From positions 310,001 through 374,000 of the forward strand of contig NZ_WSFT01000053.1 in NCBI RefSeq assembly GCF_016820655.1: DNA of 64,000 nucleotides, in the 5' to 3' direction. The notes under the pieces are model-generated. The model was not told the DNA's origin. It was given only the letters and a program-made list of their open reading frames with translations, and did not search any database. Position numbers and translations under genes: made by a program. Every line of letters begins with the position of its first letter. Within the stretch, counting starts at the first letter, position 1. Shown in pieces: positions 52,904 to 61,733 of the stretch. The DNA comes from Anaeromonas frigoriresistens. GTDB taxonomy: Bacteria; Bacillota; Clostridia; Tissierellales; SIT17.

Positions 52904-53792
52904 AAGCTCTAGGATGAGCCTTTTTATAGACGTCATTTATACGTCTTTTATTTACTTTTGTGTATATTTGCGTTGTAGAAATATCAGCATGTCCAAGCAT
53001 TTCTTGAACTGATTTTAAATCAGCACCATTTTGTAATAAGTGAGCAGCAAAAGAGTGTCGAAGAGTATGAGGAGTTATTTTTTTATCGATATTTGCTTTT
53101 TTAGTATAAGTTTTTATTATTTTCCAAAAACCTTGTCTAGTTAATCTTCTACCATGATAATTAACAAATAATGATTTTTCCTCTGTATTCTTTATTAATT
53201 TATGCCGCATCAATTTAATATATATATCTAAAGACTCAATACAAAGTTTTCCTATTGGTATAACTCTTTCATTAGAATAATCTTTTGATGATACAATTAT
53301 ACCCAAGTCTAAATTAACATCTTCCACATTCAGAGAGATCAACTCACTTACTCTAATACCAGCTGCATACAACAATTCTAACATTGCCTTGTCTCTTGTA
53401 CCTTTAGGTGTTAAAATATCTGGTTGCTTTAATAAAATGTCAACTTCTTCTAAACTGAGTATGCTAGGAAGTTTTTTTTCTTGTTTCGGTGACTTTAAAT
53501 TAGCAGTGGGATCTTTTCTTGTTAAACCTTCATTCAATAAATATTGATAAAAGGCTCTTAAAGATGCTAAATTTCTTGATATAGTTGAAGGAGCTCTACC
53601 TTTTTTTTGTAAATCAATCATATATGTAATAATTGTTGTTTTTGATATATCAAAAATATTGTCCTCTATATCACTATTATTTAAATACTCATTAAATTGT
53701 TTTAAGTCACGATTATATGACTCGATTGTATTTGCTGATAATTCCCTGTCCCATCTAATATAGTCAATAAATTTTTCTGTTAAGTTTTCCAT
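52902..53792 (-). CDS. xerD: Site-specific tyrosine recombinase XerD
   Basis: 296 residues, the canonical XerD size. Active site: Arg in AAGIRVSELI, Lys in VSSKDYSNERVIPI, HTLRHSFAAHLL, His in LGHADIST and Tyr in QIYTKV. It resolves chromosome dimers at dif. The start at 53792 follows AAAGGGG; the frame opens 10 codons earlier without a ribosome site. The VSSKDYSNERVIPI segment differs from the common GKGxKxR, but the Lys is kept. Confidence 0.94.
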   Translation of the reverse strand: MENLTEKFIDYIRWDRELSANTIESYNRDLKQFNEYLNNSDIEDNIFDISKTTIITYMIDLQKKGRAPSTISRNLASLRAFYQYLLNEGLTRKDPTANLKSPKQEKKLPSILSLEEVDILLKQPDILTPKGTRDKAMLELLYAAGIRVSELISLNVEDVNLDLGIIVSSKDYSNERVIPIGKLCIESLDIYIKLMRHKLIKNTEEKSLFVNYHGRRLTRQGFWKIIKTYTKKANIDKKITPHTLRHSFAAHLLQNGADLKSVQEMLGHADISTTQIYTKVNKRRINDVYKKAHPRA

Positions 53793-53868
53793 TTTAATCC
53801 CCTTTAATCCCATTTTCTTCATAAGTAGTGTATTCTACAAAACATTTACAAAATCCTTTTTTTAATTT

Positions 53869-54081
53869 TTAAAGATCAAAATAAAATCCAAGAATTTTTT
53901 TAAAGTTATATATAGAAGTGTTTCTCACATAACTATATGACATAACTAAGATAGAATTAGATTTTGGTGGTTCTGATATTTCATTTCTATACTTATATTC
54001 TTCTATTGAAACTTGAATAATTATAAGTAACAGTACTATTATAAATATAATTTTACAGATAGTAAATAAAGAATTTTTCAT
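53869..54081 (-). CDS. Small membrane protein of unknown function
   Basis: 70 residues: basic start, one membrane helix (about residues 8-25), then a polar outside or inside domain with a probable YSYVRNTSIYNFKKILGFYFDL end. GGAGTG is the ribosome site. It lies 20 bp after spoIIM and before xerD in the same direction, so it may share the sporulation unit. No family recognised. Confidence 0.6.
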   Translation of the reverse strand: MKNSLFTICKIIFIIVLLLIIIQVSIEEYKYRNEISEPPKSNSILVMSYSYVRNTSIYNFKKILGFYFDL

Positions 54082-54100
54082 TATTTATTCACTCCAGGGT

Positions 54101-54718
54101 CTATAGTATGATCTTCATTAAATAAGGTGTAATATAGGCTTCCACAATTCCTCCTATTATAAAACATAAACAAGTAATTAATATAAAAAAAGAAAATCCA
54201 AAGGTTTCTTTAAATAAGCTTTCTTTTTTATTTTTCTTTCTTCTCTTTATGAAGTTTATACTATAAGAAATGGATGAAGAAGAGATTATTATTATTCCAG
54301 GTATAATAAATATATTTTGAGGTATTAATGTTAACAGAGCTAACATTAGGCCTTTAAAACCAAAATCATTTATCATAAAACCTATAGTAAATCCTATAGT
54401 AAACCCTCTAAAAAGTACAATTCCTAAAGTAATTGGTACTCCTAAAATTATAAGTCCTAATATCCAAATTACTAAAGTGGTTTTTAAATTATTAAATATA
54501 GAATACTTTAGTAAAGATACATTATCAATTTTCTGTGAATCTATATTAGAAAAAAAGTTACTTATAAAACTATGTAATTCACCCCTCTGACTTTCACTCA
54601 AAATTTTTATAGTGATAACACCTGCTGAAATCCCAATCATTAGAATAACAGTAACTAAGAAATATATAAATAAATTATTTTTAAAATGTTTTATAAAACC
54701 AGATTTTAAATTAAACAA
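54101..54718 (-). CDS. spoIIM: Stage II sporulation protein M
   Basis: 205 residues, about five membrane helices. It is the membrane partner of SpoIID and SpoIIP in the engulfment machine. The start is a TTG at 54718, 6 bp after AAAGGAGG; the upstream extension encodes the ribosome site and must be excluded. A conserved pattern LRGFTIGFTIGFMI (about 125-140) is typical of SpoIIM. It lies between nudF and xerD as in Bacillus. Confidence 0.92.
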   Translation of the reverse strand: MFNLKSGFIKHFKNNLFIYFLVTVILMIGISAGVITIKILSESQRGELHSFISNFFSNIDSQKIDNVSLLKYSIFNNLKTTLVIWILGLIILGVPITLGIVLFRGFTIGFTIGFMINDFGFKGLMLALLTLIPQNIFIIPGIIIISSSSISYSINFIKRRKKNKKESLFKETFGFSFFILITCLCFIIGGIVEAYITPYLMKIIL

Positions 54719-54780
54719 TAATATCCTCCTTTCATACAAGCTATACAAAATATTATGCCTGAAAAGAGGATATTATTACT

Positions 54781-55326
54781 TTATTCACTTTTAGTTTTAA
54801 GTAATCTTTCTACCATTTGAATACCGATTATTGTTTTACTATCACATATTTCCCCTATTTCTATCATATGAATTAGTTTTTCTATTGGAATTTTTTTAAC
54901 ATCTATATATTCATCAGTATCAGGTGTAGCTTCACCTTCTTCTAAATCTCTTGCAATAAAAAGATACATCTTTTCATTACAAAAACCTGGAGAAGTATAA
55001 AATTCTAACATATATTCATAATCATCTGCTTCTAATCCTGTTTCTTCTTTCAGTTCTCTAATAGCACAATCCTTAGGTTCTTCACCAATCTCTATTTTTC
55101 CTGCAGGTAATTCTAGTATTTCTTTGTCTATAGCTTTCCTATATTGGTTAACTAAATATATCTCATTTTTATCAGTTATTGGAACAATACAAACTGCACC
55201 AGGATGTTCTACAATTTCTCTTTTTGAATACTTTTTATCTGGAAGTTCAACTGTATCTATTCTTAGATTTAGCATCTTTCCTTCATAAACTTTTTCAGAC
55301 TTCATAGTCTTTTCTATATAACTCAT
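54781..55326 (-). CDS. nudF: ADP-ribose pyrophosphatase (Nudix)
   Basis: 181 residues. The Nudix box G-x5-E-x7-REUxEExGU is complete in the stretch starting GKIEIGEE and ending RELKEETGLEAD (about 85-107). It hydrolyses ADP-ribose to AMP and ribose-5-phosphate. The ATG at 55326 follows TTAGGAGG at 6-7 bp. In B. subtilis nudF also precedes spoIIM. Confidence 0.94.
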   Translation of the reverse strand: MSYIEKTMKSEKVYEGKMLNLRIDTVELPDKKYSKREIVEHPGAVCIVPITDKNEIYLVNQYRKAIDKEILELPAGKIEIGEEPKDCAIRELKEETGLEADDYEYMLEFYTSPGFCNEKMYLFIARDLEEGEATPDTDEYIDVKKIPIEKLIHMIEIGEICDSKTIIGIQMVERLLKTKSE

Positions 55327-55430
55327 CAAAAACCTCCTAAAATAATAAGAATATTTTATAGGATAAAACATACACTTTAATTATATTATATATTCTTTTT
55401 AAAATTTGTAAAGTAAATGGAGGTATTAAC

Positions 55431-55559
55431 ATGTATAGAATATTATCTAAAAACCAAATGGTGTTAATAGGAAATATAAACGATATCTGCGATTTATTAA
55501 CGGATTATTCCTTTAAATATACTACTTTAAAAGAACTTATAGATAGTTTGAACAAATAA
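55431..55559 (+). CDS. Hypothetical 42-residue protein
   Basis: A short plus-strand gene with a good ribosome site (GGAGG, 7 bp before the ATG). The product starts MYRILSKNQM and has two predicted helical pieces, one Cys, and no signal or membrane segment. The last 23 bases overlap the end of the convergent DUF3866 gene. No family recognised; chance open frame possible, but start signals support it. Confidence 0.45.
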   Translation: MYRILSKNQMVLIGNINDICDLLTDYSFKYTTLKELIDSLNK

Positions 55560-56595
55560 AATTCCCTACAGCATTTAGAGCATAATAATAGTCTTTATTC
55601 TGCTCGAAATTTTTACCCATAGAGGTTGGAGTTATATTAAATGATTTTATAACATCTTCTATTCCCTCTCCAGAAATATGATAAATATTATGTTTATCAT
55701 ATAAGTGGTTGTTCTTTAATTGTTTTTCAATTATATGATTTTTGTCAATATCCAACATAGGTATGACTACATTAACCCTATTATTTACTATCTCAGATAG
55801 TATAGTTATAGTATGATGACTTATTCCTATATGTCTTAACCTATCATCCTCAAAACTAATCCTAGGAATACAAATGCCATTACCTCCTAGTTTTATTATT
55901 CCATCTAATATATAGGCTTGCTCAATTCCACTAAAACCATATTTTGTATTAGTACCTACTATACCTGGTCCCATTGCAATTAGAGTTACATCTGCCTTAA
56001 CAATTTCCTTCGCTGCTATAAGGGCGCTATATATATTTATACATTCATAATCACCACCAAAAGCATGATTTATAGTAATAGTTTTATCAATTAAAGATTT
56101 TTCCTTTAACCTTTTTACTGAATTACTAAAATTTATTGGAAGGGCTCCTCCATCAGTCATAATATAACAGATCCTAACTCTAGGTCTCTTAAATTTGATA
56201 CTAGCAGCCAAAGGTTCTATCATGCTATGAAGTTCCCCTACAGCATAAATAGATTCTTTCAATGATATATTTTTGTTAAAAAGTTTATTATACTCACTTT
56301 TCTCTTCCAAAGTTGAACATCTTATTTGTTGTGGTGTATATCTCATTTTCATAATGTGTCCATCTGTATCAGAGATTTCTTTTTCAATATTATTTAATAT
56401 AGATATAATAAAATGATATCCTCCAGTACCTAAATTCAATCTAACAGCTGTGGTATTTACAATAACATAATCATCAACCTTAATTATTCCTGTTATATTT
56501 GTATAATTTATTGCTTTATTAATCTCATCTCCTATTTTCACTTCTACTATTGTAGTATTCTTATCTTCAGATATTATATTAGTTATTTTACCCAA
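55537..56595 (-). CDS. DUF3866 family protein
   Basis: 352 residues. A beta-rich N-terminal domain (about 1-75) and an alpha/beta domain with ICYIMTDGGALPINFS (about 142-157), HAFGGDYECINIYSAL and LIAMGPGIVGTNTKYGFSG. The glycine-rich loops suggest nucleotide or phosphate binding. The family has no known function. It is the last gene of a four-gene unit with an MraY-like transferase, a GT2 and a SteA-like protein. Confidence 0.82.
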   Translation of the reverse strand: MGKITNIISEDKNTTIVEVKIGDEINKAINYTNITGIIKVDDYVIVNTTAVRLNLGTGGYHFIISILNNIEKEISDTDGHIMKMRYTPQQIRCSTLEEKSEYNKLFNKNISLKESIYAVGELHSMIEPLAASIKFKRPRVRICYIMTDGGALPINFSNSVKRLKEKSLIDKTITINHAFGGDYECINIYSALIAAKEIVKADVTLIAMGPGIVGTNTKYGFSGIEQAYILDGIIKLGGNGICIPRISFEDDRLRHIGISHHTITILSEIVNNRVNVVIPMLDIDKNHIIEKQLKNNHLYDKHNIYHISGEGIEDVIKSFNITPTSMGKNFEQNKDYYYALNAVGNFICSNYL

Positions 56596-56623
56596 TTTTA
56601 TTTCTATCAGAATTTCACCCCCA

Positions 56624-57424
56624 TTATATTTTTCGTCCTAAATAATCAAAATAATTCAGTATTTTATTATTACTGATAATTTTGCTTAAAGATACTTTTT
56701 CAGATATTAAATTTATAACTAGTAATATTAATAGAATAATAGGTTTATTGATATCATTAGTTACTATACTTACACCTAAATAATACCCTAATACATTTGA
56801 CCCTATATCACCTAGCATAGCTCTGCCTTTAATATCAATAGGAAAATAAGCTAATGATGAACCAATAATAATTATAGACAATAAGTCATATCGGTTATAA
56901 GCAGTAAATATTAGTATTATCCCTAAACTTATGTAAAAAATTTTCATTACTCTTCCTGGTCGCATATCAAAAAGATTTAGTGTATTAATACTAAGTACTA
57001 TAATAAGACTATCCAAAACAAATATATATAAATTTGTATAGAGTATATATGCAGTGAATAGGGATGATAATGATCCTATAATAATTTTCAAAATCCCTGA
57101 TGTCAGTCGACCATTTATCAACTCCATAACATGTCCTTTAAATCCTTTACTACTATTACCAAAAAAGTCATCTATAATTCCCATGAATGCTACCAACTCA
57201 CCAATCAAAATAATCATGAATACATTGTAATCATTATAATAAATGAGAACTATAGGTGCTAAAATTAGTTGAGTAATAGAAATGCTTAACCCCATACTAT
57301 TTGGTATGCTTAATCCTAAGTAATTTATTTGAATATGTTGAGATTCATAAATTAAATGTAAAATCTTATCACATAAAACTAAATTAATTATATAAGATAG
57401 TAAGAATAAATATATTTCTAACAT
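56624..57424 (-). CDS. MraY/WecA-like polyprenyl-phosphate transferase family membrane protein
   Basis: 266 residues with around eight membrane helices. Family marks: MGIIDDFFGN (Mg-binding DD, about 80-89), NTLNLFDMRPGRVMK (altered NxxD loop, about 146-160) and MLGDIGSNVLGYYLG (about 203-217). It is shorter than MraY (about 320), and NLFDMRP differs from the MraY NLTDGLDG, so the sugar substrate may differ. Its ribosome site (GAAGGTG) lies inside the end of the GT2 gene. Probably transfers a sugar phosphate to a lipid carrier. Confidence 0.8.
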   Translation of the reverse strand: MLEIYLFLLSYIINLVLCDKILHLIYESQHIQINYLGLSIPNSMGLSISITQLILAPIVLIYYNDYNVFMIILIGELVAFMGIIDDFFGNSSKGFKGHVMELINGRLTSGILKIIIGSLSSLFTAYILYTNLYIFVLDSLIIVLSINTLNLFDMRPGRVMKIFYISLGIILIFTAYNRYDLLSIIIIGSSLAYFPIDIKGRAMLGDIGSNVLGYYLGVSIVTNDINKPIILLILLVINLISEKVSLSKIISNNKILNYFDYLGRKI

Positions 57425-57428
57425 TTTG

Positions 57429-58115
57429 TCACCTTCGTTTATACATAAAAAAAAGAGTAAAAAAAATATCTTTAAATTGTTTACCTCTATGGAAAAAACC
57501 TTTTATATCTCTCCCTGTAACTCTATGACTCATATCTACATTTACTTCTTTTATGCTAAGACCATTTTCTATAGCTTGAATTGTCATTGCCACTTCTATT
57601 CCATATCTATCTGGAATATACTCAATTGACTCTAATGCTTTTTTTGAATATATTCTTTGTCCTGATAGTACAGAATCCAAAGAATTTCCCGTGTAAAATT
57701 CAACTCCAAATTTGGCCAGTTTTTTTACTAATCCTATACCAGTCTTTTTATCTAACTCTTTAAATCTTGATATTGCAATATCATATCCATCTCTTAAAAC
57801 TGGATTTATAAGACTTTCTATTTCTTGAGAAGTATGACCTAAATCCCCATCAATGAAAATATAGTATTCGGATTTAATTTTATTTAACCCTTCTTTTATA
57901 GCATATCCTTTACCTCTATTTTTATCTATTTTGATACAGTCAACATTATTTTTTTTTACTTCTTCAAAGGTATTGTCTGATGAACCATCGTCTATTACAA
58001 TAATCTTTTCAATATCATCAATTTGTTTTAACCCATTTATTGTAGAAGATATTTTATCTCCTTCATTATAAACTGGTATTATGACAGATAACCTATGATA
58101 TTCTTGAGTATCCAT
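57429..58115 (-). CDS. Glycosyltransferase family 2 protein
   Basis: 228 residues. GT2 features: VIIPVYNEGDKISSTIN (about 10-26), IVIDDGSSDNT (about 39) and the metal-binding DGDLGH (about 89-94). Lacks the C-terminal membrane helices of DPM-type enzymes. Placed directly at the end of the steA-like gene (0 bp apart) and 4 bp before the MraY-like gene, so one operon. Likely builds an envelope sugar with them (inference). Confidence 0.87.
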   Translation of the reverse strand: MDTQEYHRLSVIIPVYNEGDKISSTINGLKQIDDIEKIIVIDDGSSDNTFEEVKKNNVDCIKIDKNRGKGYAIKEGLNKIKSEYYIFIDGDLGHTSQEIESLINPVLRDGYDIAISRFKELDKKTGIGLVKKLAKFGVEFYTGNSLDSVLSGQRIYSKKALESIEYIPDRYGIEVAMTIQAIENGLSIKEVNVDMSHRVTGRDIKGFFHRGKQFKDIFFTLFFMYKRR

Positions 58116-59081
58116 TTAATCACCTATTATATTATTTATTCCTTTGACATCTATAATCTTATCTCCAATAAAAGATCTAATTAATGTAGTGCTAGACATG
58201 CCTTTTCTTCCTTTTTCTAAAAAGTCAATAATATTATTATGTGAACCTACCAATACTATATTTTTACAATTACTTAAGTAAGCTATTATTATTGCAGCAT
58301 CTTCACTAGTTCCAAAAAAATTAAACATTTTATATTCTAATCCCAGTTTATCTATTCTATACCTACCAGGTGCAGTACCATCTAAATAGCCATGGACAAT
58401 TATTTCCTTTGACTTAAGTAAACAACTATCAGATACACTATCCATATCTCCTATAATTATATCTGGTATAATATCTTCTTTAATTAAGGCATCTCCTCCA
58501 CCATCTATACCTATAATAATAGGCTCATTTATTTTGATATAATTTATTAAACTATGTAAATCTTCTTTAAAAGAATGACCTCTTGATACTAATAAAACAT
58601 CTTTATTAGTAATTTTAGTATTTAAATATGGCAAATGTATGTCTCTAAATAATAAGTCCTTTTCCTTATCAATATATTTCCAAGTATTAGTCATAAATTC
58701 CTTAATAGTTTCTATAAATGTGTTGTTATCAATATTATTTATTACTGGAGACAATTCACATAAGTATGCACCATTAATAAATAATTTATTATTGATTATT
58801 TCACATGTATCACCATTATTGATAAAAGAGTAAAAACAAGATTCTATGTCATATAATGGGATATTAAAGCTAGATAAAACTCCAGGTCCTCTATTAGGAT
58901 ATGATCCTGTACAAGATTTCCTAGTATTTATAACAGCTGAAACTTTACATTCTACTAAAGAATAGGCAGCCAGTTCATCCAAATCAGAATGGGCAATTAA
59001 TGCAATATTTCCTTTTTGTGCTTTATTTATAAGAGACTTTGTTCTTTTGTTTTTTATGATTAACCCTTTAATATCAGTCAC
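58116..59081 (-). CDS. steA: SteA-like protein (thiamin-pyrophosphokinase-like fold)
   Basis: 321 residues. An N-terminal domain (about 1-170) is followed by a TPK-like domain with IGIDGGGDALIKEDIIPDIIIGDMDSVSD (Asp cluster near 198-224) and DGTAPGRYRIDKL. SteA is described in actinobacteria as a cytokinetic-ring protein; homologues in Clostridia are placed near spo0A. Actinobacterial SteA is about 390 residues with a membrane tail; this one ends earlier, so membrane attachment is unclear. First gene of the envelope cluster. Confidence 0.78.
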   Translation of the reverse strand: MTDIKGLIIKNKRTKSLINKAQKGNIALIAHSDLDELAAYSLVECKVSAVINTRKSCTGSYPNRGPGVLSSFNIPLYDIESCFYSFINNGDTCEIINNKLFINGAYLCELSPVINNIDNNTFIETIKEFMTNTWKYIDKEKDLLFRDIHLPYLNTKITNKDVLLVSRGHSFKEDLHSLINYIKINEPIIIGIDGGGDALIKEDIIPDIIIGDMDSVSDSCLLKSKEIIVHGYLDGTAPGRYRIDKLGLEYKMFNFFGTSEDAAIIIAYLSNCKNIVLVGSHNNIIDFLEKGRKGMSSTTLIRSFIGDKIIDVKGINNIIGD

Positions 59082-59173
59082 TCCTAATTAATCATTTTAT
59101 CTTATTATTAGTTATTTTCTTATTTTAATACATAAGTATCATTTATGATAACATTTATTATGATACTTATTAT

Positions 59174-59203
59174 AAAAAAAAGAACCTAAAAGGTTCTTTT
59201 TTT
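59174..59203 (-). terminator. Terminator after spo0A
   Basis: Stem GAACC/GGTTC (59182-59186/59192-59196) extended by A7/T7, loop TAAAA. It serves spo0A on the minus strand. Confidence 0.85.
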
Positions 59204-59204
59204 C

Positions 59205-60017
59205 TTACATATTTCTTTCTAATCTTAATTTATCTGCAACCATAGCAATAAATTCACTATTAGTTGGCTTACCTTTATCATTATGTACTGTATATCCAAA
59301 TAAATTATTAATAGTATCTACTTTACCCCTACTCCAAGCTACTTCTATTGCATGTCTAATTGCTCTTTCTACTCTACTAGGTGTCGTGTTGAATTTCTTA
59401 GCTATTGAAGGATATAACTCTTTTGTTACTGCACTTAATAGTTCTATATTATCTACTACCATTCCTATTGCTTCTCTTAGGTACAAATAACCTTTAATAT
59501 GGGCTGGCACACCTATCTCATGAATTATATTAGTAATTTTTGCTTCCAAAGATTTAGTATTATCATTATTTGATCTATTTATAATACTACTACTTCCTCT
59601 GTTTGATGACATACTTCTTTCTCTGATTTCTGTTTCTCCACCTGTTAATTGTCTTATTCTTTTCATAAAGACTTCAAAATCAAAAGGTTTTACTACATAG
59701 TAATCTGCTCCTAAGCTAATCGCTCTTTGAGTTATCTTATCTTGTCCCACTGCTGATAAAACTATAGTTTTAGGATATGTATTTAAATTCATCGAATTTA
59801 TTTTTTCTAAAACTCCCAATCCATCTAGGTGTGGCATAATGATATCTAGTACTAATACATCCGGGACTTCATTTGAAATCATATCTACGGCTTCTAATCC
59901 GTCCTTTGCCATTCCTATAACCTCTACATCATCTTGTGTAGATAAATACTCATTAAGTATGTTACAAAAGTCTTTGTTGTCATCAGCGATTAAAATACTA
60001 ATTGGTTTATTACTCAC
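59205..60017 (-). CDS. spo0A: Sporulation master regulator Spo0A
   Basis: 270 residues. Receiver domain with acidic D12 and D13, the phosphorylated D58 in [13 protein letters not shown] and the Lys in VVKPFDF; C-terminal DNA-binding domain with [18 protein letters not shown] and [12 protein letters not shown]. The GTG at 60017 follows AGGGGG at 7 bp and lies downstream of the sigma-H promoter; a longer frame begins at about the expected transcript start and is unlikely. Next to spoIVB as in all spore-formers. Confidence 0.98.
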   Translation of the reverse strand: MSNKPISILIADDNKDFCNILNEYLSTQDDVEVIGMAKDGLEAVDMISNEVPDVLVLDIIMPHLDGLGVLEKINSMNLNTYPKTIVLSAVGQDKITQRAISLGADYYVVKPFDFEVFMKRIRQLTGGETEIRERSMSSNRGSSSIINRSNNDNTKSLEAKITNIIHEIGVPAHIKGYLYLREAIGMVVDNIELLSAVTKELYPSIAKKFNTTPSRVERAIRHAIEVAWSRGKVDTINNLFGYTVHNDKGKPTNSEFIAMVADKLRLERNM

Positions 60018-60061
60018 TTGATTACCCCCTAATTTATACTTTCTATATATTCCCATAATAC

Positions 60062-60090
60062 TAATTCGACAAAAATGATATATTTCCTTC
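60062..60090 (-). promoter_or_regulatory. Sigma-H promoter of spo0A with overlapping Spo0A box
   Basis: Minus strand: GAAGGAAAT (60090-60082), an 11-bp spacer, GTCGAATTA (60070-60062), matching RnAGGAWWW-N11-RnnGAATWW. TGTCGAA (60071-60065), a perfect Spo0A box, overlaps the -10. This is textbook feedback control at spo0A. Confidence 0.8.
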
Positions 60091-60146
60091 TTAATTTCCT
60101 ATTTTTAAGTAATTTTTTTTCATTTTTCTTAAATACTTTAAAAAAT

Positions 60147-60180
60147 CCTTGTTTTACAACATAAAAAAGAAAAAACAAGG
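60147..60180 (-). terminator. Terminator overlapping the end of spoIVB
   Basis: Stem CCTTGTTTT/AAAACAAGG (60147-60155/60172-60180), T run on the minus strand. It encodes the phenylalanine-rich last residues of SpoIVB. Confidence 0.7.
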
Positions 60181-61554
60181 AGACTTCCTCATTTTTTCTT
60201 TTCCAATTTCATTATTAATCAATTCTGCTTGTTCTAGCATCCATTCTATATACAAACCATAACCTTTAGTTGGTTCATTAACAAAAACATGCGTTATTGC
60301 ACCTACAATTTTCCCATCTTGTATAATTGGACTTCCACTCATTCCTTGGACAATACCACCAGTTTTTGATAATAATTCTTTATCTGTTACTTTTATAACC
60401 ATACTTTTAGATTCTATATTTAACTGACTTTCAAGTTTTACAATTTCAACGTCGAATTTTTTTATTTCTTTACCATCTATTGTACTTAATATATATGCTT
60501 TTCCTTCTTTAATTTCATGTTGTAATGCAATAGGAATTGGTTCTTCAAAAAATGGATTTTTAAATTCTTTTGTCATTTTACCATAAATACCAAAAGTCGT
60601 ATTTTTATCAATTTTCCCCAATAGATTTTGTGATTCAAAAAACATTCCTCTTAATTCTCCTGGATGTCCTTTCTTTCCTTGTTCTATTGAAGATATAGTT
60701 GCCTCTAATATTTCCCCATCGCTTATACTCATTAATTTGCCAGTATCAATGTCTGATATTCCATGTCCTAACGCTGCAAACTTTTTTGTCTCAGGATGAT
60801 AAAATGTTAGCGTTCCTATACCAGCAGTTTTATCTCTTACCCATAGCCCAATTCTATAACTATCATCTTCTTTACTTTTTATAGGTTTAATATTAGTAGT
60901 GAACTCTTTCCCATCTCTTCTAATCTTTAATTTAACTTCATTATTACCTATATTATTCAACAATTCAATAACATGATATGAGTCTTTAATTTTTATATCA
61001 TTTATTTCTAAAATTGAATCTCCAACTTCAATGCCAGCTTCCTTTGATGGAATATATGTTTTACCATCTTTGCCTTCTATCTTTGATATTGCTACAATTA
61101 ATACTCCATCAGTATTGATTTTGACACCAATAGAATGTCCACCAGGATATAATTTAATTCTATTTACTATATTCACTTCCATAGTTTTTACTGGAACTAA
61201 ACCAAGTAACTTTATTTTTATATTAGTTTTACCTTCTTTTTCTGTGTTCAACTTATATGAATTTCTAGCCATTAGATTTAACTGATCATTATTATTTTCT
61301 ATTTGTAATATTTTATCTTTTGTTTGTAATACATCTAGAGTAAAGGGAAATAATATATCTATATTCTTTTTATCTCCTTTGAAAAGATTTATATTTGAAG
61401 GTAGTTGAAATATATTTACTATTTGAATAATATATACAAAAACAACTACTAAAAAGACATAAGACATAGCTTTTCTCTTTTTATTTTTATTGAAATTTGA
61501 ATTCAAAGAATTATCACTCTCCAAATTCCCCTTTTTTGTATCCTTCACCTCCAA
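60154..61554 (-). CDS. spoIVB: SpoIVB peptidase
   Basis: Up to 466 residues. A membrane anchor (about 30-50), a PDZ domain with AGIEVGDSILEINDIKIKD (about 170-190), then the S55 serine protease domain: the His in LGHGISDIDTG (about 260) and the catalytic Ser in VQGMSGSPIIQDGKIVGAITHV (about 415). It is made in the forespore and signals to mother cell sigma-K processing. The start is uncertain: the TTG at 61554 lacks a ribosome site and GGAGGTG lies at its own 5' end. The tail FFFFML reflects an embedded terminator. Confidence 0.94.
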   Translation of the reverse strand: MEVKDTKKGNLESDNSLNSNFNKNKKRKAMSYVFLVVVFVYIIQIVNIFQLPSNINLFKGDKKNIDILFPFTLDVLQTKDKILQIENNNDQLNLMARNSYKLNTEKEGKTNIKIKLLGLVPVKTMEVNIVNRIKLYPGGHSIGVKINTDGVLIVAISKIEGKDGKTYIPSKEAGIEVGDSILEINDIKIKDSYHVIELLNNIGNNEVKLKIRRDGKEFTTNIKPIKSKEDDSYRIGLWVRDKTAGIGTLTFYHPETKKFAALGHGISDIDTGKLMSISDGEILEATISSIEQGKKGHPGELRGMFFESQNLLGKIDKNTTFGIYGKMTKEFKNPFFEEPIPIALQHEIKEGKAYILSTIDGKEIKKFDVEIVKLESQLNIESKSMVIKVTDKELLSKTGGIVQGMSGSPIIQDGKIVGAITHVFVNEPTKGYGLYIEWMLEQAELINNEIGKEKMRKSPCFFFFML

Positions 61555-61576
61555 AGAAAGTGTTTGTTTATATATT

Positions 61577-61606
61577 TAATTTTCGCTTATTAATGTCCAA
61601 ATATTC
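61577..61606 (-). promoter_or_regulatory. Possible sigma-F/sigma-G promoter of spoIVB
   Basis: Minus strand: GAATA (61606-61602), a 15-bp spacer, GCGAAAATTA (61586-61577), close to the forespore consensus GnATA and GGnnAnAHTR. B. subtilis spoIVB is transcribed by sigma-F and sigma-G. Confidence 0.4.
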
Positions 61607-61703
61607 TATATAATAATTAAGTGAAATGTAAAGTAGACTCTCAATTTCCAAAATAAATAATGTTTAATAAAAAAAGAGTTAATATTTAGCTTTATGCATA
61701 AAA

Positions 61704-61733
61704 AAATAGAAGTATAAGATAATACTTCTATTT
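61704..61733 (-). terminator. Terminator after recN
   Basis: A 12-bp stem (61704-61715/61722-61733), loop AAGATA, T6 on the minus strand; directly after the recN stop. Confidence 0.85.

Noticed and set aside
55537-59081. Thiamine pyrophosphokinase for the steA-like gene
   Set aside because: Has a TPK-like fold but a large N-terminal domain and envelope-gene context; SteA-like is a better fit.
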